DNA from: Bacteroidota bacterium
GTDB taxonomy: Bacteria; Bacteroidota; Bacteroidia; Flavobacteriales; Flavobacteriaceae
Assembly: GCA_023457535.1 (NCBI GenBank)
Contig: JAEWLN010000074.1
Span: 1-29,334 of the forward strand
DNA length: 29,334 bases
Reading direction: 5' to 3'
Position 1 is the first letter of the stretch; each line of letters opens with the position of its first letter. Of this stretch, positions 6,804-14,169 are shown one piece after another. The position numbers and the translations under genes are program-made. The notes beneath the pieces are model-generated. The model saw only the letters and a program-made list of their open reading frames with translations. It was not told the DNA's origin and did not search any database.

Positions 6804-7244
6804 ATGGAATTGATCTTAAAACAAGACGTTCAGAATTTAGGCTTTAAAGACGATATCGTAACTGTAAAGCCAGGTTACGGCAGAAACTTTCTGATCCCGC
6901 AAGGCCACGCTGTACTGGCGACGCCATCGGCAAAGAAAATGCTTGCTGAGAACCTTAAGCAAAAAGCGCACAAAGAAGCGAAAATCGTAGATGACGCCAA
7001 AAAACAAGCCGAGGCCCTGAAAGCTTTGGAAATCAAACTCAGCGCTAAAGCTGGTGGCGAGAAGTTGTTTGGTTCCATTACGAACATTGATCTGGCAGAG
7101 GCTTTGGAAAAAGCAGGTCAGCCAATCGATCGCAAGTTCATCACTTCAGGTGTTGTGAAGCGCACAGGTAAATACAGCGCGAGCGTGCGTTTGCACCGCG
7201 ATGTGATTGTTGATTTGCCTTACGAAATCGTAGCAGAACAATAA
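6804..7244 (+). CDS. rplI: 50S ribosomal protein bL9
   Basis: The product is 146 residues, near the family's usual length of about 148. The N-terminal rRNA-binding domain (MELILKQDVQNLGFKDDIVTVKPGYGRNFLIPQGHAVLA, about 1-40) is followed by the long connecting helix (KKMLAENLKQKAHKEAKIVDDA) and the C-terminal domain with GSITNIDLAEAL. bL9 binds 23S rRNA domain V near L1 and affects frame maintenance. It is the last gene of rpsF-rpsR-rplI, followed 20 bases later by a good intrinsic terminator. Its start codon is flanked by a possible stem. Confidence 0.98.
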   Translation: MELILKQDVQNLGFKDDIVTVKPGYGRNFLIPQGHAVLATPSAKKMLAENLKQKAHKEAKIVDDAKKQAEALKALEIKLSAKAGGEKLFGSITNIDLAEALEKAGQPIDRKFITSGVVKRTGKYSASVRLHRDVIVDLPYEIVAEQ

Positions 7245-7263
7245 AAACTATTTCCGATAGTAG

Positions 7264-7293
7264 AAAATCCCGATATTTGTCGGGATTTTTTTT
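7264..7293 (+). terminator. Intrinsic terminator after rplI
   Basis: AAATCCCGA (7265-7273) and TCGGGATTT (7280-7288) form a 9-base-pair stem with a 6-base loop, continuing into a run of T. It ends the rpsF-rpsR-rplI transcript. Confidence 0.9.
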
Positions 7294-7355
7294 GTCCCGT
7301 TTTTCCGATTGATAAAAAAACGAAGCTCAAAAAAGTACTCAAATCAAAAATAATC

Positions 7356-7829
7356 GTGAAATACACCAGACTTACCAAAGAACAATTTGAAGAGCTGACC
7401 TCGGAATTCGTCAATTTCCTCGCAGCGCAATCCATCGACAAAGCCGAATGGGATAACATTAAAGCAACGCAGCCACACGTAGCCGAACAAGAACTCGACG
7501 TCTTCTCTGACCTCATTTGGGAAGGCGTACTCACGCGCGCCGAATACCTCGAGCACTTTTCCAAAGACCACGTTTTTCTATTCCAATGCGGCCAGCAGCA
7601 CATTCATTCCATCGTACTCAAAGCCCTGGTGCCCGATGTCGATTTACTTACACGCGATGGCCTGCAATGGCTCGGGGACCACATGTTTACCGATGAACTG
7701 GAAATGCGGATCGGTAAAAAAGAATTCAGTTCGGACCGCAACGCCGATCTTTTTTCGCTGATCCAACAAGGCGCCTTTTTGAGCGATGGACAACTGTACA
7801 AGCAAATCCACACCATTGTAAACGCCTAA
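7356..7829 (+). CDS. Conserved flavobacterial protein, DUF6495-like
   Basis: A 157-residue cytoplasmic protein of unknown function, starting MKYTRLTKEQFEELTSEFVNFLA. The sequence agrees with my memory of the DUF6495 family, often found next to rplI in flavobacteria; the number should be checked. There is no signal peptide or membrane segment. It is acidic and helix-rich with a WEGVLTRAEYLEHFSK block and QCGQQHIHSIVLKAL. The start is GTG at 7356, no Shine-Dalgarno sequence. No clear promoter was found between the rplI terminator and the start. The stop overlaps the stop of the convergent S24-like regulator by 4 bases. Confidence 0.8.
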   Translation: MKYTRLTKEQFEELTSEFVNFLAAQSIDKAEWDNIKATQPHVAEQELDVFSDLIWEGVLTRAEYLEHFSKDHVFLFQCGQQHIHSIVLKALVPDVDLLTRDGLQWLGDHMFTDELEMRIGKKEFSSDRNADLFSLIQQGAFLSDGQLYKQIHTIVNA

Positions 7830-8515
7830 CCCGGATTTCGGGCCAGCGCCGAATCTATACGCAGCGCTTCGGTTTTGGGCTCCTGATGCAAATTGTAGGA
7901 TAAGATCCCTTTAATCAACCAGATTTCGCTGATTTCCGACGCGTGGATCGATACATTGTTAAAAAATGTATTTTCGCTTTTCAGCGTGTGCACATCGGTT
8001 TTTTCACTTTTGTAGATCCGGTTGATGAACAACCCTTTGGCTTTGCTTACGATTACCACCGGGCTGCCGTCAGGTACAGCGCCAATTTCTGCCGATTCGC
8101 ACACTGCAAATGAATTCTCCTCAATAGTCGGAAACATATTATTGCTGATGACCTGGAAGGCGCGGGTTTGCGCTGCGCGTACAAACGGGAAATTATACCG
8201 CGGCAGGGTTTCGAGCACGCCGGCCGCCCCAATGCAATATTGAAACTGGATCTCGCGGCTTACCAACGGGGTTTCAGAACTGTAATTTCCATATTCTTTC
8301 TTTTTCTCGAAAAAAATATCGTTGAGATCTATTTCATACAATTCGCAAATCGAAATGATTGAAGCATAGTCCAGTGAGTTCCGCTTTTTCCACGTAGAGA
8401 TCGTGTTGGGCTTGATGTTTAGAAATTCCGACAATTGGATGTCGGTGTTGATCTTGAGCGATTTCTTTAATTTCTTCAGAATTAAATTCGCATTGAGAGA
8501 GTGATGTTCTTGCAT
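7826..8515 (-). CDS. HTH regulator with degenerate S24/LexA-like C-terminal domain
   Basis: The 229-residue product has an N-terminal helix-turn-helix of the CI-repressor type (about 8-70; DIQLSEFLNIKPNTISTWKK around 25-44) and a C-terminal S24-like domain (about 110-205). In LexA/CI proteins the nucleophile serine sits in a DSMxP motif; here the same place reads NNMFP (125-129), so serine is N126. The usual lysine of the VKRL-type strand is N165 in FINRI. The domain has probably lost self-cleavage and works as a dimerisation or ligand domain. The start is set at 8515 (MQEHHSLNAN); an ATG at 8542 and a longer frame to 8623 are alternatives. Target genes are unknown. It is convergent with the DUF6495-like gene. 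Confidence 0.85.
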   Translation of the reverse strand: MQEHHSLNANLILKKLKKSLKINTDIQLSEFLNIKPNTISTWKKRNSLDYASIISICELYEIDLNDIFFEKKKEYGNYSSETPLVSREIQFQYCIGAAGVLETLPRYNFPFVRAAQTRAFQVISNNMFPTIEENSFAVCESAEIGAVPDGSPVVIVSKAKGLFINRIYKSEKTDVHTLKSENTFFNNVSIHASEISEIWLIKGILSYNLHQEPKTEALRIDSALARNPG

Positions 8516-8665
8516 GGCAGCAAAAATGTGTGTATCGTCCATCCGGCCGGACGCGATACGGGTTAATATTTTTTTTAACAACCCTTGTCGGATTCCTGGC
8601 GAAGAATCACGGCAAAAGACCATCGATTAAAAAAAAATATTCACGAGACGTGGTACTTTTTTATA

Positions 8666-8827
8666 ATGCACAGCAAAAATAGAAGTTCGTCAGGCCTACT
8701 TGATCAACAAAAAGGTTCGGGTTTCCGAATAGATTTAGGGGACTCTATTTATAAAAACGAACTAAAAAGCTTTGGCGGATACCATATTCGCACGGTAAAG
8801 CGCCCATTACCGAGCAAATATATATGA
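8666..8827 (+). CDS. Possible small protein, 53 residues, unknown
   Basis: An ATG at 8666 opens a 53-codon frame, MHSKNRSSSGLLDQQKG... ending HIRTVKRPLPSKYI. The composition (balanced charged residues, GGYH and RPLP turns) looks protein-like, and it lies divergent to the S24-like regulator, where a small target gene would be expected. Against it: no relatives that I recognise, and no well-spaced promoter (TACTTTTT at 8654-8661 ends only 4 bases before the ATG). The stop overlaps an ATG (ATGA at 8824-8827) that starts an 11-codon frame only. It could be a real small gene, a remnant or chance. Confidence 0.3.
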   Translation: MHSKNRSSSGLLDQQKGSGFRIDLGDSIYKNELKSFGGYHIRTVKRPLPSKYI

Positions 8828-9001
8828 ATTTGCCTAAAATTGTACGTTTACTGGCGTAATTTTTCAACAACCAGCCGATTGCCCGTCAGTGATGGCGTTC
8901 CTGGATGACCGATGGCTGTTGTGGTAACGGCAAACGACTACGCTTTGAACAACCTGCACCAGTTGAACACCGCTACATCGGCATGGCCAAAAACGCGCTT
9001 C
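8828..9001. other. Spacer with no recognisable gene
   Basis: No supported gene between the possible small ORF and the repeats before ligA. All six frames are broken by stops or give short peptides without family resemblance. It may be decayed coding DNA, but I could not name a parent family. Confidence 0.5.
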
Positions 9002-9029
9002 GGAATTTGGAATTTGGACTAGGGAATTT
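9002..9029. repeat. Heptamer tract GGAATTT x4 upstream of ligA
   Basis: Four consecutive 7-base units: GGAATTT (9002-9008), GGAATTT (9009-9015), GGACTAG (9016-9022, diverged) and GGAATTT (9023-9029). Each unit junction makes a TTTGG, and the one at 9006-9009 is suitably placed as -33 element for the ligA promoter. The period is the same as in the tract at 761-906, with a different unit. Confidence 0.8.
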
Positions 9030-9037
9030 TACTTTTA
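9006..9037 (+). promoter_or_regulatory. Probable ligA promoter
   Basis: TTTG at 9006-9009, 20-base spacer, TACTTTTA at 9030-9037 (7 of 8 to TAnnTTTG pattern). The ATG of ligA is 15 bases on. The -33 element is supplied by the heptamer repeat. Confidence 0.5.
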
Positions 9038-9052
9038 ACCAAATTTTCCACC

Positions 9053-11056
9053 ATGGACATCCAATCTCAAATTGCGGCGCTGCGCGAGGAACTCAACAGG
9101 CACAACTACAACTACTACGTTTTGGACAACCCCGCGATTTCCGATTACGATTTCGACCTCAAATTAAAACAACTCGAAAAACTGGAAGCAGAAAATCCTC
9201 AGTTTTTTGATCCGCATTCGCCCACGCAGCGTGTTGGAGGGGACATCACCAAGAATTTCAGAACCGTCGCGCACCGCCGTCGCATGTATTCGCTGGACAA
9301 TTCGTACTCGCGCGAAGAATTGCGCGAGTGGGAGCAACGTTTGCAGCGCGGGCTTGGTACGACCGATATCGAATTCACGTGCGAACTCAAATACGATGGC
9401 GCCTCGATGAACCTGACCTATGAAAATGGTGCGCTCAAACAAGCCGTTACACGTGGCGACGGATTCCAGGGCGATGAAGTCACGACCAACATCAAAACAA
9501 TAAGATCGATCCCGCTGCAGCTCAAAGGCGACTATCCTTCGCAGTTCGATATCCGTGGAGAGATCATCCTGCCATTGGCCGGTTTTCAAAAGATGAACCA
9601 GGAACTCATCGAAATCGGACTTACGCCTTACGCCAACCCGCGAAATACGGCATCGGGAAGTTTGAAGCTGCAGGATTCGGCGGAGGTGGCCAAACGTCCG
9701 CTCGATTGCCTGCTGTATGCGATCGTAGGCGACGATTTGCCGTTCCAAACACATTTCGAAGGCTTAGAGCACGCCAGGCAGTGGGGTTTTAAAGTGCCGC
9801 GCGAAGCCTCATTGGCCAAAAATATGGACGAGGTTTTTGAATTCATCGATTACTGGGATACGCACCGCCACGATTTGCCGTATGAAACCGACGGTGTTGT
9901 GGTCAAAGTCAATTCGCTGCACCAACAGGAAGAATTGGGATATACGGCCAAATCCCCGCGTTGGGCCATTGCGTATAAGTTCAAAGCCGAACAGGTTTTT
10001 ACCACGCTCAATTCGATTTCGTATCAGGTGGGCCGCACAGGCGCGATCACTCCCGTGGCCAACCTGCAGCCGGTTCAGCTGGCCGGTACTGTCGTCAAGC
10101 GCGCCTCGCTGCACAATGCGGACCAGATCGAAAAGCTCGACATCCGCATCGGCGATACGGTATTTGTCGAAAAAGGAGGGGAGATCATTCCCAAGATCAT
10201 TGCTGTCGATTTGAGCAAGCGCCCGGCAGGATCCGTGGCCACACAATACCTCACGCACTGCCCGGAATGTCAGGCCGGATTGGTGCGCAACGAAGGCGAA
10301 GCACAACATTACTGCCCGAATTTTTACGGTTGTCCGCCGCAGATCATCGGGCGCATACAGCATTATATTTCGCGCAAAGCCATGGATATTGAAGGTTTGG
10401 GCGGGGAAACCGTTGCGCTTTTATACCACAATGGGCTGGTAAAAAATTACGCCGATTTGTACGAGCTCGAAATCGGGCAGCTATTGCCTTTGGACCGGAT
10501 GGCGCAAAAATCGGCTGAAAACCTGCTTGGCGGAATTGCCAAATCCAGGGAAGTGCCGTTTGAACGCGTTTTGTATGCGATCGGAATCCGGTATGTGGGC
10601 GAAACGGTTGCGAAAAAACTTGCAAAACATTACAAAAGCATTGATCGTCTTCAAAGCGCAGGGTTGCTGGATTTAATGCTTGTGGACGAAATCGGTGAAC
10701 GCATCGCAAAAAGTGTTGTAGAATTCTTTGAAAATCAAGAAAATAGACTTATCATTGATCGCTTAAAGAAATATGGTGTGCAACTTGAAATAATGGAAAC
10801 AGTCAACCCGAATGCGACAGACAAGTTCGCAGGCAAGACGTTTGTCGTTTCCGGTGTGTTCGAAAAGTTCTCACGCGATGCGCTCAAGCAGGCCATCGAA
10901 GACAATGGCGGCAAGGTAGGCGGCTCGATATCGGCCAAAACCAGTTATGTTGTGGCCGGCGCAAATATGGGGCCTGCCAAATTGGAAAAAGCCAACCAGC
11001 TCAAGATTGCCATCATTTCTGAGGACGATTTCATCCGGTTGCTCAATGAAGACTAA
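9053..11056 (+). CDS. ligA: NAD-dependent DNA ligase LigA
   Basis: The product is 667 residues, the normal full length. LigA seals nicks during replication and repair using NAD+. The N-terminal Ia domain (HNYNYYVLDNPAISDYDFD, about 17-35) binds NMN. The adenylation domain holds the KYDG motif with nucleophile K113 and the motif GVVVKVN (281-287). An OB fold follows (QVGRTGAITPVANL near 325-338), then a four-cysteine zinc finger (C403, C406, C421, C427), helix-hairpin-helix repeats (about 440-585) and a C-terminal BRCT domain (about 595-667). Its end overlaps the first YhhN gene by 11 bases, so the two are probably co-transcribed. Confidence 0.98.
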   Translation: MDIQSQIAALREELNRHNYNYYVLDNPAISDYDFDLKLKQLEKLEAENPQFFDPHSPTQRVGGDITKNFRTVAHRRRMYSLDNSYSREELREWEQRLQRGLGTTDIEFTCELKYDGASMNLTYENGALKQAVTRGDGFQGDEVTTNIKTIRSIPLQLKGDYPSQFDIRGEIILPLAGFQKMNQELIEIGLTPYANPRNTASGSLKLQDSAEVAKRPLDCLLYAIVGDDLPFQTHFEGLEHARQWGFKVPREASLAKNMDEVFEFIDYWDTHRHDLPYETDGVVVKVNSLHQQEELGYTAKSPRWAIAYKFKAEQVFTTLNSISYQVGRTGAITPVANLQPVQLAGTVVKRASLHNADQIEKLDIRIGDTVFVEKGGEIIPKIIAVDLSKRPAGSVATQYLTHCPECQAGLVRNEGEAQHYCPNFYGCPPQIIGRIQHYISRKAMDIEGLGGETVALLYHNGLVKNYADLYELEIGQLLPLDRMAQKSAENLLGGIAKSREVPFERVLYAIGIRYVGETVAKKLAKHYKSIDRLQSAGLLDLMLVDEIGERIAKSVVEFFENQENRLIIDRLKKYGVQLEIMETVNPNATDKFAGKTFVVSGVFEKFSRDALKQAIEDNGGKVGGSISAKTSYVVAGANMGPAKLEKANQLKIAIISEDDFIRLLNED

Positions 11057-11729
11057 AACCATCGCGTATTATTTTTATTTCATCACGTGCCTGACGGCAT
11101 TGCTTGCCCTTGCAATCGACAACGAATGGTTGTTGCTGCTGTCCAAGCCGATGATTATTCCCGCGGTGTATTTTTATTACCTGGCCAGATCGCGCACGGT
11201 CAACTTTTGGATGACGCTGGTCATGTTGCTCAATTTTGCGGGCGACACGATCATTTTGCTCAAGATTGCCAATCCGTTGCTTGTGATGGCACCGTATTAT
11301 TTATCGTACCTGATCCTGATCGGATTTATCCTGGCCGATATCGGAAGCAGCCGTACCGGAATCTGGAATCTGGTGCTTTCGCTGCTGGTGTTGGGCGGGC
11401 ACGCGCTGATGCTGTACCTTGTGCTCGATTTGCAAACGATGGACGGCCGTAAGCTGATCGTCCCGTTTACGATCTATGGCGTGACGCTGTCGTTGATGGT
11501 CACGCTGTCGGTCTATAATTTTCTGGCCCGGAAAACCATCTCCGGATTTTACATGATGGTAGGGAGTTGCTGTAGTTTGTTGTCCGATGTGTTTTATGTG
11601 CTGTATACGCAGCATTTCCACTATCCGATCCTGAATTACATCAATTCAGCCATGCAGTTTTTCACTTATATTTTCCTGGTACAATATATTTTGCACAGGA
11701 AATGGCCCGCCGCTAAAACCGTTGTATGA
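11046..11729 (+). CDS. YhhN/TMEM86 family membrane protein, first of three (possible lysoplasmalogenase)
   Basis: A 227-residue protein with about eight hydrophobic segments. The family includes TMEM86 lysoplasmalogenases, which hydrolyse the vinyl ether of lysoplasmalogens. The SKP motif (33-35) of the first loop is present, and so are the two family aspartates thought to be catalytic: D67 in NFAGDTI and D181 in SLLSDVF. It is the only one of the three tandem copies to keep both. The start ATG at 11046 overlaps the end of ligA by 11 bases; the frame is open further upstream but only inside ligA. The next copy overlaps its stop by 4 bases. The substrate in this organism is not shown by the sequence. 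Confidence 0.85.
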   Translation: MKTKTIAYYFYFITCLTALLALAIDNEWLLLLSKPMIIPAVYFYYLARSRTVNFWMTLVMLLNFAGDTIILLKIANPLLVMAPYYLSYLILIGFILADIGSSRTGIWNLVLSLLVLGGHALMLYLVLDLQTMDGRKLIVPFTIYGVTLSLMVTLSVYNFLARKTISGFYMMVGSCCSLLSDVFYVLYTQHFHYPILNYINSAMQFFTYIFLVQYILHRKWPAAKTVV

Positions 11730-12424
11730 TGACCGCCGTTAAATTTAAAAGTGTTCCCTGGTTTTACCGCAGCGTCGTTGCGGCTTACTTTGCTGTAGGC
11801 GCTGTGGAGGTCGCCGCGGAATTCGCCAGGCAAAAATCGCTTATCATGGCATCCAAGCCTTTGTTGATGCCGCTCATGGTCGCGTTGTACTGGTTTACAT
11901 CAAAGCAGCGCAACCCGTATTTCTTGACCGCGCTGCTGTTCAGTTGGGTAGCCAATATGTTGTTCGTGTCGAACGATTTCAACTACATCATCACGGGGAC
12001 GCTTTTTTTTACGGCTTACCGGTTGTTGGTGATGTATGTGGTTATCGGGCACATTCGCATCCCGGGGGTTATTCCGCTGTTCATTGGTTGCCTGCCTTTT
12101 TTGTTTATCTATCTCTTTACGATCAACCTTACGTACGATGAACTCAAGGAAGGATTCTGGCTGTTTTTGCTGCAGGGCATTTTTACGATCATTTTTGGCG
12201 GCTTATCGCTTGGCAGCTATATTTTTAAATCCAATCGGGCCAATACATATTTGCTCATCAGCACGATGTTGTTCACCTTTACGCAGTTCCTGTTTGTGAT
12301 CCGGTTGTTCTACACCATCAATATTTTTCAGCCGCTCGCCATGCTGTTGTATGTCGTGGGGCAATTCATGCTGTATAAATTTCTGATTTTGTCGGAAGAG
12401 CATCCGGCGGGACACGAAATTTGA
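11726..12424 (+). CDS. YhhN-like membrane protein, second of three, conserved aspartates lost
   Basis: A 232-residue multi-pass membrane protein. Residues ASKPLLMPLMVALYW (42-56) match the SKP segment of the first copy and LLFSWVANMLFVSN (71-84) its first catalytic segment, but asparagine N77 stands where D67 is. The second aspartate position (D181 of copy 1) is glutamine Q187 in LFTFTQFLF. The fold seems kept while the proposed active site is gone, so an enzymatic role is doubtful; a regulatory, scaffolding or transport role is possible. It overlaps copy 1 by 4 bases (ATGA) and so is probably translationally coupled. Confidence 0.8.
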   Translation: MMTAVKFKSVPWFYRSVVAAYFAVGAVEVAAEFARQKSLIMASKPLLMPLMVALYWFTSKQRNPYFLTALLFSWVANMLFVSNDFNYIITGTLFFTAYRLLVMYVVIGHIRIPGVIPLFIGCLPFLFIYLFTINLTYDELKEGFWLFLLQGIFTIIFGGLSLGSYIFKSNRANTYLLISTMLFTFTQFLFVIRLFYTINIFQPLAMLLYVVGQFMLYKFLILSEEHPAGHEI

Positions 12425-12428
12425 AGTG

Positions 12429-12463
12429 TTTTGAATCGGACACTTTAAAATTTTGTATTTTTA
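12429..12463 (+). promoter_or_regulatory. Weak candidate promoter for the third YhhN-like gene
   Basis: TTTTG (12429-12433) and TATTTTTA (12456-12463) are separated by 22 bases, longer than the usual 19. The 90 bases that would follow as leader contain a small hairpin. Confidence 0.3.
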
Positions 12464-12497
12464 CGGCATCCAATTTCAGTTCCGGAACTAAACATTA

Positions 12498-12515
12498 TCT
12501 ACGCTTGAACGTAGA
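12498..12515 (+). promoter_or_regulatory. Small hairpin in the leader of the third YhhN-like gene
   Basis: A perfect 6-base-pair inverted repeat, one arm TCTACG and the other CGTAGA, with a CTTGAA loop. No T run follows, so it is not a typical terminator. Function unknown. Confidence 0.3.
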
Positions 12516-12553
12516 GTGTGAGGCTGTCGTAAATTTCTGCAAATCACTACATT

Positions 12554-13237
12554 TTGGCAATTTTAAGTTCGCATAAGGCCGCTCGCATGTTGGCGCAAAT
12601 ATATTTTGCGTTGACCGCTATTCTCGTTTTGTGCGAGTCATTTGGTTGGAAAACGCTTTTGGTTGTTTTAAAACCGCTACTAATTCCTACATTAATGGTT
12701 TGGTACTGGCAAACTTCCCGAAAAAAAAATGGATGGTACCTCGTAGCGTTATTTTTTGCCTGGGCGTCCAATGTCTTCTTTCTCGCCACCGAGCGTTGGC
12801 TGGTTTGCGGGATCGTCGCTTTTATGGTTTACCGAATTCTCGCTATTGTTGTAGTGGTCAAACTCATCGATAAGATTTTGTGGCTTCCATTTGCGATCGC
12901 TACATTGCCGTTTCTGTTCATTTTCTCCTGCCTGATCAACCTGACGCTAACCCCGGACATGCCCGGTTTTTATCCCGCGGTGATCAATGGCTTGCTCATT
13001 GCCGCGATGGCCGGTATCGCCTTGTCCAATTACGTGCTGAACGACAACAAAGCCAATTCGTGGCTCGCGATCAGTATTCTGTTGTTTATCGTGCTCGTGT
13101 TTTTGTTTATGATCCAGACGTTTTACTTGTCCAACGTGGTTTTTAAGCCGCTTTCTGCGTTCATATTTGCCTTTGCGCACTATACGTTCTACCGGTTTGT
13201 GCTTGAGTATGAACAAGCGCCCCTATACGATAATTGA
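12554..13237 (+). CDS. YhhN-like membrane protein, third of three, conserved aspartates lost
   Basis: A 227-residue membrane protein that resembles copy 2 most: VLKPLLIPTLMVWYW (38-52), then ALFFAWASNVFFLAT (65-79) with N73 in place of the first family aspartate, and LLFIVLVFLFMIQTFY with V182 in place of the second. Start: TTG at 12554 is taken because it gives the residues upstream of the first membrane helix; ATG at 12587 is the alternative. It is set apart from copy 2 by 129 bases with its own leader, and its front half is AT-richer. It ends in a 15-base convergent overlap with the 5'-nucleotidase-like gene. Confidence 0.8.
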   Translation: MAILSSHKAARMLAQIYFALTAILVLCESFGWKTLLVVLKPLLIPTLMVWYWQTSRKKNGWYLVALFFAWASNVFFLATERWLVCGIVAFMVYRILAIVVVVKLIDKILWLPFAIATLPFLFIFSCLINLTLTPDMPGFYPAVINGLLIAAMAGIALSNYVLNDNKANSWLAISILLFIVLVFLFMIQTFYLSNVVFKPLSAFIFAFAHYTFYRFVLEYEQAPLYDN

Positions 13238-14125
13238 CCTTCCTGCGGCGCGTTTTGCCCCGTCAAAATAAAAGTCGATACGGCCAAGGTTAATGCCATA
13301 GCAACCCGCCTGATTTACCAGCGTGTCCATTCCGGCTGCGTTCCTGACCACAGTAGGGCGGTCTAAAAACGTATGCGTATGTCCGCCGATGATCAGGTCG
13401 ATATCCTGCGTGAGGGCCGCGAGTTTGACGTCGGAAATTTTATTCGGATCGTTTTTATACTCGTATCCGATGTGCGACAAACAAATAACCAGATCGCACT
13501 TTTGCCGGTGTTTTAATTCCTGCGCCATATCGCGCGCAATTTCAACCGGATCCAGATATACCGTTTCCTTGTAATGGCGTTTGTCTACAAGTCCTTCGAG
13601 TTCCACACCAAGTCCGAAAACGCCTACCTTGATGCCATTTTTGTCAAAAATCTTGTACGGTTTGACGATGCCGTTTAAAATCGTGTTCCGGAAGTCGTAA
13701 TTGGCCGACACAAAATCAAAGCTTGCATGCGGCAACTGCGCATAAAATCCATCGATACCGTTGTCGAAATCATGGTTGCCCATGGTAGACAGATCGTATC
13801 GCATCAGGCTCATGAGTTTGAATTCAAGTTCGCCGCCAAAATAATTGAAATAGGGCGTTCCCTGAAAAATATCGCCTGCGTCGAGCAACAACACATTCGG
13901 GTTTTCTTTTTTGATGCTCTCGATCAGTGCCGCGCGTCGGGCCACACCGCCCAGGTTGGGGCTTTTGGGGTGCGTGGGAGGCATCGGATCGATATAGCTG
14001 TGCACATCGTTGGTGTGCAATACGGTCAGGTGCCTGGGTGCGGCCTTAAAACTGCCGAGCGAAAGCCCGAGCCCGGTAAGGGCGGTGGCCGCAGCCGTTT
14101 GTTGGATGAAATCTCTTCTTTTCAT
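13223..14125 (-). CDS. 5'-nucleotidase/metallophosphatase, catalytic-domain protein
   Basis: A 300-residue calcineurin-like phosphoesterase of the UshA/5'-nucleotidase type. Metal ligands are visible in order: D40 and H42 (HTNDVHS), D85 (GDIFQG), N117 and H118 (GNHD), H218 (CLSHIGY), H249 and H251 (GGHTHT). The N-terminus MKRRDFIQQTAAATALTGLG is a Tat-like signal (RR followed by a hydrophobic stretch), so it is exported. It stops after the metallophosphatase domain; the substrate-binding C-terminal domain is in the gene just upstream on the same strand (44 bases away). Likely to hydrolyse extracellular or periplasmic nucleotides or other phosphoesters for nucleoside and phosphate recovery. 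Confidence 0.93.
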   Translation of the reverse strand: MKRRDFIQQTAAATALTGLGLSLGSFKAAPRHLTVLHTNDVHSYIDPMPPTHPKSPNLGGVARRAALIESIKKENPNVLLLDAGDIFQGTPYFNYFGGELEFKLMSLMRYDLSTMGNHDFDNGIDGFYAQLPHASFDFVSANYDFRNTILNGIVKPYKIFDKNGIKVGVFGLGVELEGLVDKRHYKETVYLDPVEIARDMAQELKHRQKCDLVICLSHIGYEYKNDPNKISDVKLAALTQDIDLIIGGHTHTFLDRPTVVRNAAGMDTLVNQAGCYGINLGRIDFYFDGAKRAAGRSIIV

Positions 14126-14169
14126 TTTGTTCGGGGACTAATTCCTGCGATCAAACCCAGGGTCTGGAT

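Noticed and set aside
8830..9001. Possible pseudogene on the minus strand (frame with a stretch ending RLVVEKLRQ)
   Set aside because: It contains an internal stop and no family could be assigned; insufficient evidence for a remnant.
11046..13237. Read the YhhN trio as a transporter operon
   Set aside because: The KP segment and the GD/SD motifs of copy 1 match the YhhN/TMEM86 family; no ATPase or binding protein is near.
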